Positions 37,527 through 47,045 of a stretch of DNA of 64,000 bases are shown here, piece after piece; the first letter of the stretch is position 1, and the number at the start of each line of letters is the position of its first letter. The stretch is taken from NCBI RefSeq assembly GCF_900099555.1, contig NZ_FMWM01000002.1:925628-989627 (forward strand), written 5' to 3'. The notes beneath the pieces were generated by a model, which worked only from the letters and a program-made list of their open reading frames with translations, did no database searches and was not told the origin of the DNA. The stretch is from Peptoniphilus raoultii. Lineage in GTDB: Bacteria; Bacillota; Clostridia; Tissierellales; Peptoniphilaceae. The translations under genes and the position numbers were made by a program.

Positions 37527-38176
37527 TAGAAAATTTCAAGTCCATAATTTTTGACTTTGACGGCACTCTACACAAAACTTCTAAAATCTATACACCTGCC
37601 CTTGCAAAAGGCATAAAGTTTTTGCAAGATAAGGGCTATTTAAAAGATTTTGAACTTACAGATGATTATGCGTCAAAATTTTTAGGTTATTCTGCAAGAG
37701 ATGCCTGGAAATTAATTGTACATGGTCTGCCAGAAGATTTAATCCAAAGTGCTATGAAAATTGTTGGATCAGCTATGGACGATAATTTAAAGGAGGGAAG
37801 GGGAGAACTTTATAAAAATTCCCAAAAAACTCTTGAAATTTTAAGGGGAAGAGGAAAAGATTTATATCTCCTTTCAAATGCTCGTGTAGAATATTTGGAC
37901 ATAGCAACGGAAGTCTATGATATAAAAAAATATTTTAAAAAAATTTACGCAGCTGAAAGTTTTGACTTCATTCCCAAAGATCAAATTATAGAAAAAATTC
38001 AAAAAGAAATGGAAAAAGAAATAATAGTTGTAGGAGATAGGTTTCATGACATTGAGGGAGCAGAGAAAAACTTTTTAAAATCAGCCTTTGCCCTTTATGG
38101 ATATGGAAATGAAGATGAAGGAAAAAATGCTGATTACAAAATTTCGGATATAAGTGAATTATTAGAATTATTTTAA
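37523..38176 (+). CDS. HAD-family phosphatase at the end of the riboflavin operon
   Basis: A 217-residue HAD hydrolase with nucleophile motif FDFDGTLH, motif II YLLSNAR, a lysine in FIPKDQI and motif [17 protein letters not shown]. The helical insert after motif I is a C1-type cap. Translationally coupled to ribH, it could be the dephosphorylating step between RibD and RibH, which is carried out by unlinked HAD enzymes in other bacteria. That substrate is inference. Confidence 0.85.
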   Translation: MIENFKSIIFDFDGTLHKTSKIYTPALAKGIKFLQDKGYLKDFELTDDYASKFLGYSARDAWKLIVHGLPEDLIQSAMKIVGSAMDDNLKEGRGELYKNSQKTLEILRGRGKDLYLLSNARVEYLDIATEVYDIKKYFKKIYAAESFDFIPKDQIIEKIQKEMEKEIIVVGDRFHDIEGAEKNFLKSAFALYGYGNEDEGKNADYKISDISELLELF

Positions 38177-38184
38177 GATAATTT

Positions 38185-38213
38185 AGAGGAGGGCAGGGCT
38201 CTCCTCTTTTTTA
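38185..38213 (+). terminator. Terminator of the riboflavin operon
   Basis: AGAGGAG (38185-38191) pairs with CTCCTCT (38201-38207), followed by T run. Confidence 0.85.
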
Positions 38214-38251
38214 TTTTTAAGTGGGAGCTTTTTAATGCAATTTAGTTTATT

Positions 38252-38280
38252 AAAAAAATTCGCCCATATAAGAGCGAATT
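38252..38280 (-). terminator. Terminator of tRNA-Thr (minus strand)
   Basis: AATTCGC (38257-38263) and GCGAATT (38274-38280) form a stem; on the minus strand it is followed by seven T. Confidence 0.85.
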
Positions 38281-38300
38281 ATAAGAAGTTAAAATGAAAA

Positions 38301-38376
38301 TGGAGCTAACGGCGGGGATTGAACCCGCGACCTCTACATTACCAATGTAGTGCTCTACCGACTGAGCTACGATAGC
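38301..38376 (-). tRNA. tRNA-Thr (GGT anticodon)
   Basis: A cloverleaf on the minus strand with anticodon loop TTGGTAA, anticodon stem CTACA/TGTAG, T stem GCGGG and encoded CCA. The acceptor GCTATCG against CGTTAGC has a T-T mismatch at the fifth pair, and the discriminator is T. Confidence 0.92.
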
Positions 38377-38385
38377 ACTTTTATA

Positions 38386-38414
38386 ATTATAACCTATGAT
38401 TTATTAATTTTCAA
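38386..38414 (-). promoter_or_regulatory. tRNA-Thr promoter
   Basis: On the minus strand TTGAAA (38409-38414), 17 bases, TATAAT (38386-38391), nine bases before the tRNA. Confidence 0.8.
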
Positions 38415-38503
38415 TTTATATTTATGGTCTAATCTCATATTTAATATATTTATAGAAAATTAAAGCTTTTTATGGTAGAATTTAATTAATTAAGGAGGTT
38501 AAT

Positions 38504-39475
38504 TTGGGTAAAATACAAAGATCTATTGAAATTAATAATTCTGACACTGAAGTTCTTTTATTTGGAAAATTAGATGAAAATATAAAAGAAATTGAAGAGT
38601 CTTTTAAAGTTGCAATTAATGATCGGGGTGGCAGTATTGTTATTTCAGGAGAAGAAGAAAATGTTGAAAAGACAGAAGCCTTAATCTACAATCTTTTAGA
38701 AGTTCTTAAAAAGCAAAAGTCAATTGACCTTGCCGATGTAAGATATTCAATTGAACTTATTAAAAAAAATGAATCCAGATCAATGACTGATTTATTAAAT
38801 GACATTTTAGTTTATACAGCCATGGGCAAACCAATTAAGGCAAAAACTTTGGGCCAAAAGAGGTATATTGAAGCAATTTTTTCGAATGACATCTGCTTTG
38901 GCATAGGGCCAGCCGGAACGGGAAAGACATATCTTGCCATGGCGGCAGCAGTTCGTGCCTTTAAAGCTAAAGAAGTCAATAGAATAATTTTAACTAGGCC
39001 AGCAGTTGAAGCTGGTGAAAATTTAGGATTTTTGCCAGGAGATTTGCAAAATAAAGTTGATCCCTATTTAAGGCCTCTTTATGATGCACTTTTTGAAATT
39101 TTGGGAGCAGAAACTTATCAGTCCTATGTTGAAAAGGGGCTTATTGAAGTTGCACCCCTTGCCTATATGAGAGGCAGAACTTTAGACTCCGCTTTTGTAA
39201 TTTTAGATGAAGCTCAAAACACAACAAACGAACAGATGAAGATGTTTTTAACAAGACTTGGATATGGTTCAAAATCAATAATTACAGGCGACATTACTCA
39301 AATAGACCTACCAAAGGGCAAGCAATCAGGTCTAAAAACTGTTTTAAAAATTTTAGATGGTGTTAAGGGAATTGGGATTTCTTATTTAAGCAAAAATGAT
39401 ATTGTAAGGCATCCGCTTGTTGCTAGAATTATTGCGGCCTATGATAAATATGAAAAGGAAAAATATAAAAAATGA
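38504..39475 (+). CDS. phoH: PhoH-family ATPase
   Basis: RNA-linked P-loop ATPase, often beside ybeY, implicated in RNA processing. TTG start with a strong AAGGAGG upstream. The 323 residues have an N-terminal KH-like region, Walker A GPAGTGKTYLA, Walker B FVILDEAQNTT and the sensor ITGDITQIDLP. First gene of a macro-operon that runs to the Nif3-like gene. Confidence 0.94.
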   Translation: MGKIQRSIEINNSDTEVLLFGKLDENIKEIEESFKVAINDRGGSIVISGEEENVEKTEALIYNLLEVLKKQKSIDLADVRYSIELIKKNESRSMTDLLNDILVYTAMGKPIKAKTLGQKRYIEAIFSNDICFGIGPAGTGKTYLAMAAAVRAFKAKEVNRIILTRPAVEAGENLGFLPGDLQNKVDPYLRPLYDALFEILGAETYQSYVEKGLIEVAPLAYMRGRTLDSAFVILDEAQNTTNEQMKMFLTRLGYGSKSIITGDITQIDLPKGKQSGLKTVLKILDGVKGIGISYLSKNDIVRHPLVARIIAAYDKYEKEKYKK

Positions 39476-39915
39476 AAATAGATTTTGACAATAGGCAGGA
39501 TAAGCTTGAAATCACAAATGAAATGTATAAAATTGTTGAAAAATCTGTTGAAGCATCTTTAGGAGCCCTTGGAATTGAAAAAAAGGCCTATGTTTCCGTT
39601 TCCTTTGTAGATGGAGAGGAAATTAAAAATCTAAATAGGGATTTTAGGGGAGTTGACAGGGAAACTGACGTCCTTTCCTTTCCCATGGAAGAAGACTTTA
39701 ATGACCAGCTTATCCTTGGTGATATTGTTATAAATATGGAAAGAGTTATTTCTCAAGCCAAAGAATTTGGTCATTCAGAAACAAGAGAGTTATCATATTT
39801 GACAGTTCATTCAACCCTTCATTTAATGGGTTATGATCATATAGAAGAAGAGGATAAAAAAATAATGAGGGCCAAGGAAAAAAAAATTATGGATATGCTT
39901 GGAATTTATAGGTGA
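39472..39915 (+). CDS. ybeY: Endoribonuclease YbeY (rRNA maturation factor)
   Basis: Zinc-dependent RNase for 16S rRNA 3' maturation and ribosome quality control. The 147 residues carry the zinc motif HSTLHLMGYDH near the C terminus and RETDVLSFPM in the middle. Overlaps phoH by four bases. Confidence 0.96.
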   Translation: MKIDFDNRQDKLEITNEMYKIVEKSVEASLGALGIEKKAYVSVSFVDGEEIKNLNRDFRGVDRETDVLSFPMEEDFNDQLILGDIVINMERVISQAKEFGHSETRELSYLTVHSTLHLMGYDHIEEEDKKIMRAKEKKIMDMLGIYR

Positions 39916-39919
39916 TAAA

Positions 39920-40627
39920 TTGAAAAAGGGAAATTTTATATCTTCATTTAATTATGCCGTTCAAGGCATAGTTTCCGTTTTAAAAACTGAAAAAAATATG
40001 AAATTTCATTATCTTGCAGCCCTTGCTGTCATAATTTTGTCCCTATTTTTTAGGATCTCCTCAACGGAATTTATGCTAATGCTCTTTGCCATAGTTTTAG
40101 TTGTCTTTGCAGAAATGATGAATACTGCAATTGAAAGAACGGTAGATTTAGTTGTCCAAGATTATAATCCCATTGCCAAATATATAAAAGACGTTTCGGC
40201 TGGAGCAGTATTAATTACTGCCATAAATGCCATTGTCTGCGGGTATTTAATTTTCTTTTACAGATTTTCATCAGTGGGAGATCTTCTGCTCTTTAAAATT
40301 AAAAATGCAGATAATCATTTGGCCTTTGTGGCCTTGATTTTAGTTGTTATATTAACAATTGGCGGCAAATTTCTCTTGGCAAAAAGAAATGGCGGTACAT
40401 ATTTTCAGGGAGGGGCAATTAGCGGTCACAGCGGAATTGCCTTTTGTGGAGCAACAATAATAAGTATGGTTTCTGAAAATTCTTTAATTACTGTTGCTTC
40501 TTTTGGTCTTGCCCTTCTTGTTGCTGAGGCAAGGGTTGAAGGTGGAATCCACAAAAAAAGCGAAGTTATTGCCGGGGCCATTGTGGGAATATGCGTGGCA
40601 ATTTTTGTTTTTAAGGTTATAGGTTAG
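39920..40627 (+). CDS. dgkA: Diacylglycerol/undecaprenol kinase fused to a PAP2-like phosphatase domain
   Basis: The first ~115 residues are a DgkA-type integral kinase (SFNYAVQGIVSVLKTEKNMKFH; EMMNTAIERTVDL). The C-terminal half has further membrane helices with GGAISGHSGIAF and RVEGGIHKKSE, matching PAP2 motifs SGH and R-x5-H-x3-D/E. Kinase and phosphatase on lipid phosphates would then be in one chain. TTG at 39920 is chosen for the AGGTGAT upstream; a TTG at 39899 also stays in frame inside ybeY. A strict PAP2 phosphatase activity is inference. Confidence 0.85.
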   Translation: MKKGNFISSFNYAVQGIVSVLKTEKNMKFHYLAALAVIILSLFFRISSTEFMLMLFAIVLVVFAEMMNTAIERTVDLVVQDYNPIAKYIKDVSAGAVLITAINAIVCGYLIFFYRFSSVGDLLLFKIKNADNHLAFVALILVVILTIGGKFLLAKRNGGTYFQGGAISGHSGIAFCGATIISMVSENSLITVASFGLALLVAEARVEGGIHKKSEVIAGAIVGICVAIFVFKVIG

Positions 40628-40633
40628 GTGAAT

Positions 40634-41035
40634 ATGAAAATAGAAGAATTAATAGAAAGGGCTCTTTACGCAAGGGACAATATGACCTACACTCCCTATT
40701 CAAAATATAAGGTGGGAGCCTGCGTTGAAATGGAAGATGGGTCAGTTTATAGTGGAGGCAATATAGAAATTGCATCCTATTCTCCAACAAATTGTGCAGA
40801 AAGAACTGCAATTTTTAAGGCAGTAAGTGAGGGAAAGAGAAAGATTAAAAGGATAGCCGTAGTTGGAGATTCTTTTTACACTTTTCCCTGCGGAGTATGC
40901 AGGCAAGTTATAAGAGAATTTTCAAAAAATCCAGAAATTATTATTGCAAATACAAAGGAAGATTATAAAATTTACACTTTAGAAGACCTTCTTCCTCATT
41001 CCTTTGGGCCGGAAGATTTGGAGGGAGAAAAATGA
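40634..41035 (+). CDS. cdd: Cytidine deaminase
   Basis: Deaminates cytidine and deoxycytidine to uridines. The zinc site is intact: NCAERTAIFKA and PCGVCRQVI, with the substrate loop YSKYKVGACV. The ATG at 40634 follows AGGTG; a GTG two codons upstream is possible. 133 residues. Overlaps era by four bases. Confidence 0.95.
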   Translation: MKIEELIERALYARDNMTYTPYSKYKVGACVEMEDGSVYSGGNIEIASYSPTNCAERTAIFKAVSEGKRKIKRIAVVGDSFYTFPCGVCRQVIREFSKNPEIIIANTKEDYKIYTLEDLLPHSFGPEDLEGEK

Positions 41036-41922
41036 CCTTTAAATCAGGATATGTTTCAGTGGTTGGTAGACCCAATGTAGGCAAGTCAACTCTTTTAAAT
41101 ACCATAATTGGTCAAAAGATTTCAGGAGTTTCAAATAAGGCTCAAACAACAAGGGAAAAAATTTCCTTTATCTATACAGATGACGAAGGGCAGATAATTT
41201 TTTTAGACACTCCAGGCATCCAAAAGCCTAAAAACAAATTGGGAACTTATATGAAAAATGTTTCTCTAGAATCTCTAAATGAAGCAGATTTAGTAACTTA
41301 TATTGTGGACACTTCAAAATCCATAGGAAAACTTGACAGACTAATAATTGATAAGCTAAAAGAATTAAAGGGAAAGAAAATTATTCTCTTAATCAATAAA
41401 ATAGACGAGATAAAAAAAGAAGAAATTTTAGGACTTATAGAAACTTATAACAATGAAGGAATTTTTGCAGAGATAATTCCAATTTCAGCTGCAAAAAATG
41501 ATGGCATTGATGAATATCTTAAAGTTTTAAAAGAAAATCTTCCGGAAGGACCCATGTATTATGATGAGGAAATGATAACTGACAAGAGCGAAAAATTTCT
41601 TGCAGGAGAAATAATTAGGGAAAAGGCCCTTAGGTTTTTAAAGGAAGAAGTGCCCCATGGTATTGCAGTTACAATTAATAAATTCAAGAAAAGAGAAAAT
41701 AAGGACATTTATGATATTGAGGCCAGCATATATATAGAAAGAATGTCCCAAAAGTCCATAATTATTGGCAAAGACGGGTCCATGATAAAAAAAATAGGCA
41801 CCTATGCCAGAGAAGATATTGAAAATATGTTAGAAACGAAAGTTAATTTAAAAATTTGGGTCAAGGTTGAAAAAAACTGGCGTAATAATGACCTTAAGGT
41901 AAAAAACTTTGGATATAAATAA
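41032..41922 (+). CDS. era: GTPase Era
   Basis: Assembly GTPase that binds the 3' end of 16S rRNA. The 296 residues contain G1 GRPNVGKSTLLN, G3 DTPGIQKP, G4 NKID and G5 SAAKNDG, then a C-terminal KH domain (SIIIGKDGSMIKKIG). Placed beside ybeY and cdd, the usual neighbourhood. Confidence 0.97.
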   Translation: MTFKSGYVSVVGRPNVGKSTLLNTIIGQKISGVSNKAQTTREKISFIYTDDEGQIIFLDTPGIQKPKNKLGTYMKNVSLESLNEADLVTYIVDTSKSIGKLDRLIIDKLKELKGKKIILLINKIDEIKKEEILGLIETYNNEGIFAEIIPISAAKNDGIDEYLKVLKENLPEGPMYYDEEMITDKSEKFLAGEIIREKALRFLKEEVPHGIAVTINKFKKRENKDIYDIEASIYIERMSQKSIIIGKDGSMIKKIGTYAREDIENMLETKVNLKIWVKVEKNWRNNDLKVKNFGYK

Positions 41923-42601
41923 CGATTTTACTGAAGGTATAGTTATTAATGAATTTAAACATGGAGAGTCTTCAAAGATTTTAAGTATCTTGACAAAGAA
42001 ATATGGAAAGATTTCAGTTATGGGGAAGGGGGCCTATGCTCAGGGATCGTCTTTAATTTCTTTAACTCAGCTTTTCACAGAAGGTCTATATCTTTTTAAG
42101 AAGGGTCAAACTTTTTATTATATAAAATCAGGGAGATTGCTTTCATCTAATTATAATATAAGACAGTCTTTTAAAAATTTAGTCTATGCTTCTTTAATTC
42201 TTGAGATTGTTGATAAGTCAACACTAGAGCATTATAATTTAGAAAAAATTTATGGACTTTTGTCAAAGGCTTTAAATGTTTTTAATAAAAGCCAAGATCC
42301 GGGAGGAAAAGCCCTAGCCTTTATTATAAAATATATGACTTTTATGGGTTATATGCCAAGGCTTGTGGTCTATGGATCATCTTATTTTTCTCCGCAAATA
42401 GGAGTTACTGATAAGAATTTGGGCGAAGGCAATAAACTTTTGTCCCAAGATATTTACTACCTTAAAAATTTATTATATACTTCTTTAGATAAAGATATTA
42501 ATTATGATGATAAAAGGAAGAAATATTTACTTTTACTATTCATTAAATATATAAGATATAATTTAGAAATTAGTGATTTTAATTCACTTAATTTTTTGTA
42601 A
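41909..42601 (+). CDS. recO: DNA repair protein RecO
   Basis: Helps load RecA in the RecFOR pathway. TTG start overlaps era by 14 bases. The 230 residues have the N-terminal OB fold ([28 protein letters not shown]) and a helical C-terminal domain. The cysteine zinc finger found in many RecO proteins is absent here. Confidence 0.9.
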   Translation: MDINNDFTEGIVINEFKHGESSKILSILTKKYGKISVMGKGAYAQGSSLISLTQLFTEGLYLFKKGQTFYYIKSGRLLSSNYNIRQSFKNLVYASLILEIVDKSTLEHYNLEKIYGLLSKALNVFNKSQDPGGKALAFIIKYMTFMGYMPRLVVYGSSYFSPQIGVTDKNLGEGNKLLSQDIYYLKNLLYTSLDKDINYDDKRKKYLLLLFIKYIRYNLEISDFNSLNFL

Positions 42602-42612
42602 CAGGAGGAATT

Positions 42613-43494
42613 ATGTATTTCCAGGATTTAATATTTAATTTACAAAAATATTGGAAAGAAAAAGGATGCATTATTATGCAACCCTATGATGTTGAAAAGG
42701 GAGCGGGAACAATGAATCCCCAAACTTTTTTAAGGTCACTTGGACCTGAAGAATGGAAAGTTTGCTATGTTGAACCTTCAAGAAGACCGGCAGACGGCCG
42801 TTATGGAGAAAATCCTAATAGACTTTATCAGCATCATCAAATGCAAGTTATTTTAAAACCATCACCTGAAAATGTTCAGGAACTTTATTTGGATTCACTT
42901 TTTGCCATTGGCATTGATCCAAAAAAGCATGACATAAGATTTGTTGAAGATAATTGGGAATCACCAACTCTTGGAGCATGGGGTCTTGGATGGGAAGTTT
43001 GGCTTGACGGCATGGAAATTACTCAGTTCACATATTTTCAACAAGTGGGCGGAGTAAATCTTGATCTTGAATCGGCAGAGCTTACCTATGGTCTTGAAAG
43101 AATTGCCATGTATTTACAAAATGTTAATTCAGTTTACGATATTATGTATAATGAAAAAATCACTTATGGAGATGTCTTTAAAGTTTTTGAATATGAACAT
43201 TCAAAATATGCATTTGAAGAAGCAGATGTAAAAATGCTTAGAAATTTATTTGATGTCTACGAAAAGGAAGCAAATAGAATAATTGAAGATGGCACAATTA
43301 TTGATGCCTATGATTATACCTTAAAATGTTCTCACACCTTTAATCTTTTAGATGCAAGGGGAGCGATTTCTGTTTCCGAAAGGACAACTTTTATTGCAAG
43401 AGTAAGAGCCTTGGCAAGACTTGTTGCTGAAAGTTATTTAAAGCAAAGAGAAGAAATGGGCTATCCACTATTAAAAGGAGGCAAAAATGAATAG
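42613..43494 (+). CDS. glyQ: Glycyl-tRNA synthetase alpha chain
   Basis: Catalytic subunit of the tetrameric glycyl-tRNA synthetase. 293 residues with [37 protein letters not shown] and the [20 protein letters not shown] core. AGGAGG precedes the ATG; overlaps glyS by eight bases. No T-box leader is present because recO ends 11 bases upstream. Confidence 0.98.
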   Translation: MYFQDLIFNLQKYWKEKGCIIMQPYDVEKGAGTMNPQTFLRSLGPEEWKVCYVEPSRRPADGRYGENPNRLYQHHQMQVILKPSPENVQELYLDSLFAIGIDPKKHDIRFVEDNWESPTLGAWGLGWEVWLDGMEITQFTYFQQVGGVNLDLESAELTYGLERIAMYLQNVNSVYDIMYNEKITYGDVFKVFEYEHSKYAFEEADVKMLRNLFDVYEKEANRIIEDGTIIDAYDYTLKCSHTFNLLDARGAISVSERTTFIARVRALARLVAESYLKQREEMGYPLLKGGKNE

Positions 43495-45565
43495 ATATCT
43501 TTTAGAAATTGGCGTTGAAGAGCTGCCTTCAAGATTTGTTGACCTTGCTATAAATCAGCTTAAGGAAAAGGCTGAAAAGGCCTTGAAAGAAAATGATTTA
43601 AAATTTGATGATACAGAAGTCTATGCAACTCCTAGAAGGCTTGCCCTCTATATAAATAATTTAGCTGACAGACAAGAAGATATTTCAAAAGAAGTTAGAG
43701 GACCGCAAATTAAAATTGCCTTTGACCAAGATGGAAATCCCACAAAACCTCTTTTAGGCTTTATGTCATCTCAAAATATTTCTCTTGACCAAATAGAAAA
43801 AAGAGAAGTAAAGGGAAACCTATATGCCTTTGCAAAAATTGAAAAGAAGGGTCTTGAAGCTAGAGAGCTTTTAAAGTCTTTAATCCCTCAAGTTATAAGA
43901 GATATAAACCTTCCTAGAAATATGAAATGGGGAGGCAAAAATTTAAGGTTTCCAAGACCAATTAGGTGGGCTGTATCACTTTTTAATGACGAAATTGTAG
44001 AATTTCCCTTTGAAGGGATTCCTGTTTCAAATATAACAAAGGGCCATAGATTTTTAGGATCAGACCATATAGAAATACCGAGTGTGGATTCCTACGAAAA
44101 ACTTTTAGAAGAAAATTACGTAATCTTAAATCAAAAGAAAAGGGAAGAAATAATAAAAGTTGAATCTAAAAAAATTGCTAGGTCCTTGGGCGGAGAAATT
44201 AAGGAAAATAAAAAATTATTAGAAGAGCTTGTCTATATAGTTGAATATCCAACTCCCCTAAAGGGAAATATTAAAGAAGAATTTTTAATCCTTCCCAAAG
44301 AAGTTATTACAACAACTATGATAGATCATTTGCGTTATACACCAATTTACAATTCAAAGGGAGAACTTCTTCCATATTTTATAACTATAAGAAATGGAAA
44401 TAAGGATTATGAAGATATAGTAATAGAAGGTAATGAAAAAGTTTTAGGTGCAAGACTTTCAGATGCAAAATTTTTCTATGAAGATGACACATCAAAACCA
44501 CTAGAATCTTATGTCCCTGCTCTTGAAGGAGTAAACTTTGCGGCTAAACTTGGAAATATGAGCCAAAAGTCAAAACGTAATGAACTCTTGGCCCTTAAAA
44601 TAGGAAAGTCCCTTGAAGTTGCAGAAGAAGCCTTAAATGCCTTAAAGAGAACAGCTTATCTTTCAAAAGCAGACCTTACAACAAAAATGGTAACAGAATT
44701 TACAGAACTTCAAGGAGTTATGGGTTCTATTTATGCAGGTCTTTCAGGCGAAAAAGATATAGTTAAAACTGCAATTTTTGAACAATATCTTCCAAGGCAT
44801 GCAGGCGATGAACTTCCAAAGACAACAGTTGGATCAATTTATTCAATTGCCGACAAAATGGACACAATTGCAGGTCTGTTTGCCATTGATCTAGTGCCAA
44901 CAGGTTCTCAAGATCCCTTTGCTCTAAGAAGAGGAGCCATAGGAATTATAAATATAATTAAGGAAAATAACTGGGAAATTTCTCTTGAAGATATAATTTC
45001 ATCATCCCTTTACAATTATGTAGATACTATGAATTTAACCTTTGATTATATAATGGTAATGAATAGCATTTTAGAATTTTTCAAGGGCAGAATGAAAACA
45101 ATGCTTGAAGAAGAAAATATAAGATACGATGTAATTGATTCCTTAATTTCAGAAAATGATCTTATCCATATAATATTTAAAAAGGCAAAATCCATTGACA
45201 AGTGGTTTAAGGATGGAGATAGGTCAAAATTCACAGAATCCTTTACAAGAATAAACAATTTAACTTCAAAGGAAGAAGAATTTGCAAATATTAATCCTGA
45301 AATTTTTAAGGAAGATGCAGAAAGAAATCTCTTTAACAAATTTGAAGAAATAAAGGAAGAATTAGAAAATCTTTATAGTGAAAATAAATTTTCAGCATAC
45401 ATGGACAAATTATTAGGTCTATGTCCCTATATAGATGAATTTTTTGAAAAAGTTATGGTTATGGACAAGGACGAAAAAATTAAGGCTAACAGATTAGCCC
45501 TTATAAATGAAGTCCAAGGAGCTCAAAGAAAAATCCTTGATATTAGCAAAATTGTCCTTGACTAG
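43487..45565 (+). CDS. glyS: Glycyl-tRNA synthetase beta chain
   Basis: tRNA-binding subunit partnered with GlyQ. The 692 residues begin [15 protein letters not shown], contain [30 protein letters not shown] and the HD-like segment [13 protein letters not shown] helical anticodon-binding C-terminal region ends the protein. Confidence 0.97.
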   Translation: MNRYLLEIGVEELPSRFVDLAINQLKEKAEKALKENDLKFDDTEVYATPRRLALYINNLADRQEDISKEVRGPQIKIAFDQDGNPTKPLLGFMSSQNISLDQIEKREVKGNLYAFAKIEKKGLEARELLKSLIPQVIRDINLPRNMKWGGKNLRFPRPIRWAVSLFNDEIVEFPFEGIPVSNITKGHRFLGSDHIEIPSVDSYEKLLEENYVILNQKKREEIIKVESKKIARSLGGEIKENKKLLEELVYIVEYPTPLKGNIKEEFLILPKEVITTTMIDHLRYTPIYNSKGELLPYFITIRNGNKDYEDIVIEGNEKVLGARLSDAKFFYEDDTSKPLESYVPALEGVNFAAKLGNMSQKSKRNELLALKIGKSLEVAEEALNALKRTAYLSKADLTTKMVTEFTELQGVMGSIYAGLSGEKDIVKTAIFEQYLPRHAGDELPKTTVGSIYSIADKMDTIAGLFAIDLVPTGSQDPFALRRGAIGIINIIKENNWEISLEDIISSSLYNYVDTMNLTFDYIMVMNSILEFFKGRMKTMLEEENIRYDVIDSLISENDLIHIIFKKAKSIDKWFKDGDRSKFTESFTRINNLTSKEEEFANINPEIFKEDAERNLFNKFEEIKEELENLYSENKFSAYMDKLLGLCPYIDEFFEKVMVMDKDEKIKANRLALINEVQGAQRKILDISKIVLD

Positions 45566-45579
45566 AAAGTAGGGATAGT

Positions 45580-46209
45580 TTGAATTTAAGTAAAAGACAG
45601 TCTGAAATTATAGAACTCGTAAAAGCCAACCAGCCAACTACTGGTGATGAAATTGCAGAAAAAATTGGAGTTTCAAGGGCAACAATTAGGCCAGACCTTG
45701 CGGTTTTAACTATGCTTTCAATTTTAGGTGCAAGACCAAATGTCGGCTATTTTTACAAGGGAGCTTCCGAAATTTCTCTTGTAAAAGATAGGATTGCCAA
45801 TTTAAAGGTGGAGGATTATATGTCCTTCCCCTTTGTAATGGATGAAAAATCTTCAGTCTATGATGTTATAGTAGGTCTATTTTTGGAAGATGTATCTTCA
45901 GTTTTTATAACTAATAATGGAAGGCTAACAGGCGTCGTTTCTAGGAAAGATTTAATTAGAACAACAATTGGCGGCATGGATTTAAACAAAACTCCCATTA
46001 GCCTTGTTATGACAAGAATGCCCAATATAGTAACAATAGGGCCGGAAGATTCAGTTTTTGAAGGTGCAAGACTTATAGAAGAGAGAGGAATTGACGGTCT
46101 TCCTGTTGTTGAAACAGAAGAAAATGGTGATATAACAGTAGTTGGTAGATTTACAAAAACTAATGTCAATAGAATTTTTGTAGAATTTTGTAAGGGTGAA
46201 ATAATTTAA
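45580..46209 (+). CDS. CcpN-like transcriptional regulator with HTH and paired CBS domains
   Basis: The 209 residues have an N-terminal winged helix (RQSEIIELVKANQPTTGDEIAEKI and VSRATIRPDLAVL), then two CBS domains from about residue 75 (VVSRKDLIRTT; IDGLPVVE) that probably sense nucleotides. In Bacillus, CcpN is the partner of the adjacent YqfL-type gene in controlling gluconeogenesis. TTG start with a modest AGGGATAG site. Target genes here are unknown. Confidence 0.88.
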   Translation: MNLSKRQSEIIELVKANQPTTGDEIAEKIGVSRATIRPDLAVLTMLSILGARPNVGYFYKGASEISLVKDRIANLKVEDYMSFPFVMDEKSSVYDVIVGLFLEDVSSVFITNNGRLTGVVSRKDLIRTTIGGMDLNKTPISLVMTRMPNIVTIGPEDSVFEGARLIEERGIDGLPVVETEENGDITVVGRFTKTNVNRIFVEFCKGEII

Positions 46210-46218
46210 GGAGAATAT

Positions 46219-47043
46219 ATGTCAGATAAAGATACTTTAGTAATATATGTAATTTCAGATTCTGTTGGCGAAACAGGTGAACTTATTGCCAAGGCAAGTG
46301 CCAGACAATTTGAATCTGAAAACTATGAAATAAGAAGATATCCCTACCACAATAGCATTGATCAAATTAGCCCACTTTTGGAAGAGGCAGCAAAATTAAA
46401 AAATGCTTTAATTGTATATACAAATGTTGTTTTGGAAACAAGAAAATTTATAGAGGATATGTCAGAAAAATTAAAACTTCATACAGTTGATGTTATGGGT
46501 GAGCCTATGGCAGAAATTGAAGATATTTTAGGCTATCCGCCCCTAAGAGAGCCTGGACTTATTAGAAGACTTGACGATAATTATTTTAAAAAAGTTCAGG
46601 CCATAGAATTTGCTGTAAAATATGATGATGGAAAAGATCCAAGAGGGGCAAAAAAAGCAGATATTTGCCTAGTGGGAATTTCTAGAACTTCAAAAACTCC
46701 CTTATCTATGTATCTTGCCAACAAACTTTTTAGGGTTGCAAATATTCCTCTTGTGCCGGAAGTTCCTGTTCCAAAGGAAGTCTATGAAAAGGATGTAAAT
46801 AGGGTAATAGGATTAATTGCAAATCCCCAAAAATTAATTTCCATAAGAGAAGAAAGATTAAAATCTCTTGGGCTTTCAAGTGGAGCAAAGTATGCAAATA
46901 TAGATAGAATTAAAGAAGAACTTGACTATTCAAAACAAGTTATGGAAGATTTGGGCTGCTTTGTTATTGATGTTTCAAATAAGGCTATTGAAGAAACGGC
47001 TGAAATAATAATAGAAAGACTTAATAAATTAGATTTGAGGTAA
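46219..47043 (+). CDS. Pyruvate, phosphate dikinase regulatory protein (DUF299)
   Basis: Bifunctional kinase and phosphorylase that switches pyruvate phosphate dikinase off and on using ADP and phosphate. The 274 residues include VISDSVGETGELIAKA and the P-loop-like VGISRTSKTPLSMYLA, then VPEVPVPKE. It follows the CcpN-like regulator, so both probably tune the PEP-pyruvate node. Confidence 0.94.
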   Translation: MSDKDTLVIYVISDSVGETGELIAKASARQFESENYEIRRYPYHNSIDQISPLLEEAAKLKNALIVYTNVVLETRKFIEDMSEKLKLHTVDVMGEPMAEIEDILGYPPLREPGLIRRLDDNYFKKVQAIEFAVKYDDGKDPRGAKKADICLVGISRTSKTPLSMYLANKLFRVANIPLVPEVPVPKEVYEKDVNRVIGLIANPQKLISIREERLKSLGLSSGAKYANIDRIKEELDYSKQVMEDLGCFVIDVSNKAIEETAEIIIERLNKLDLR

Positions 47044-47045
47044 TT

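Noticed and set aside
42602..42612. T-box leader before glyQ
   Set aside because: Only 11 bases separate recO and glyQ, so no leader fits.
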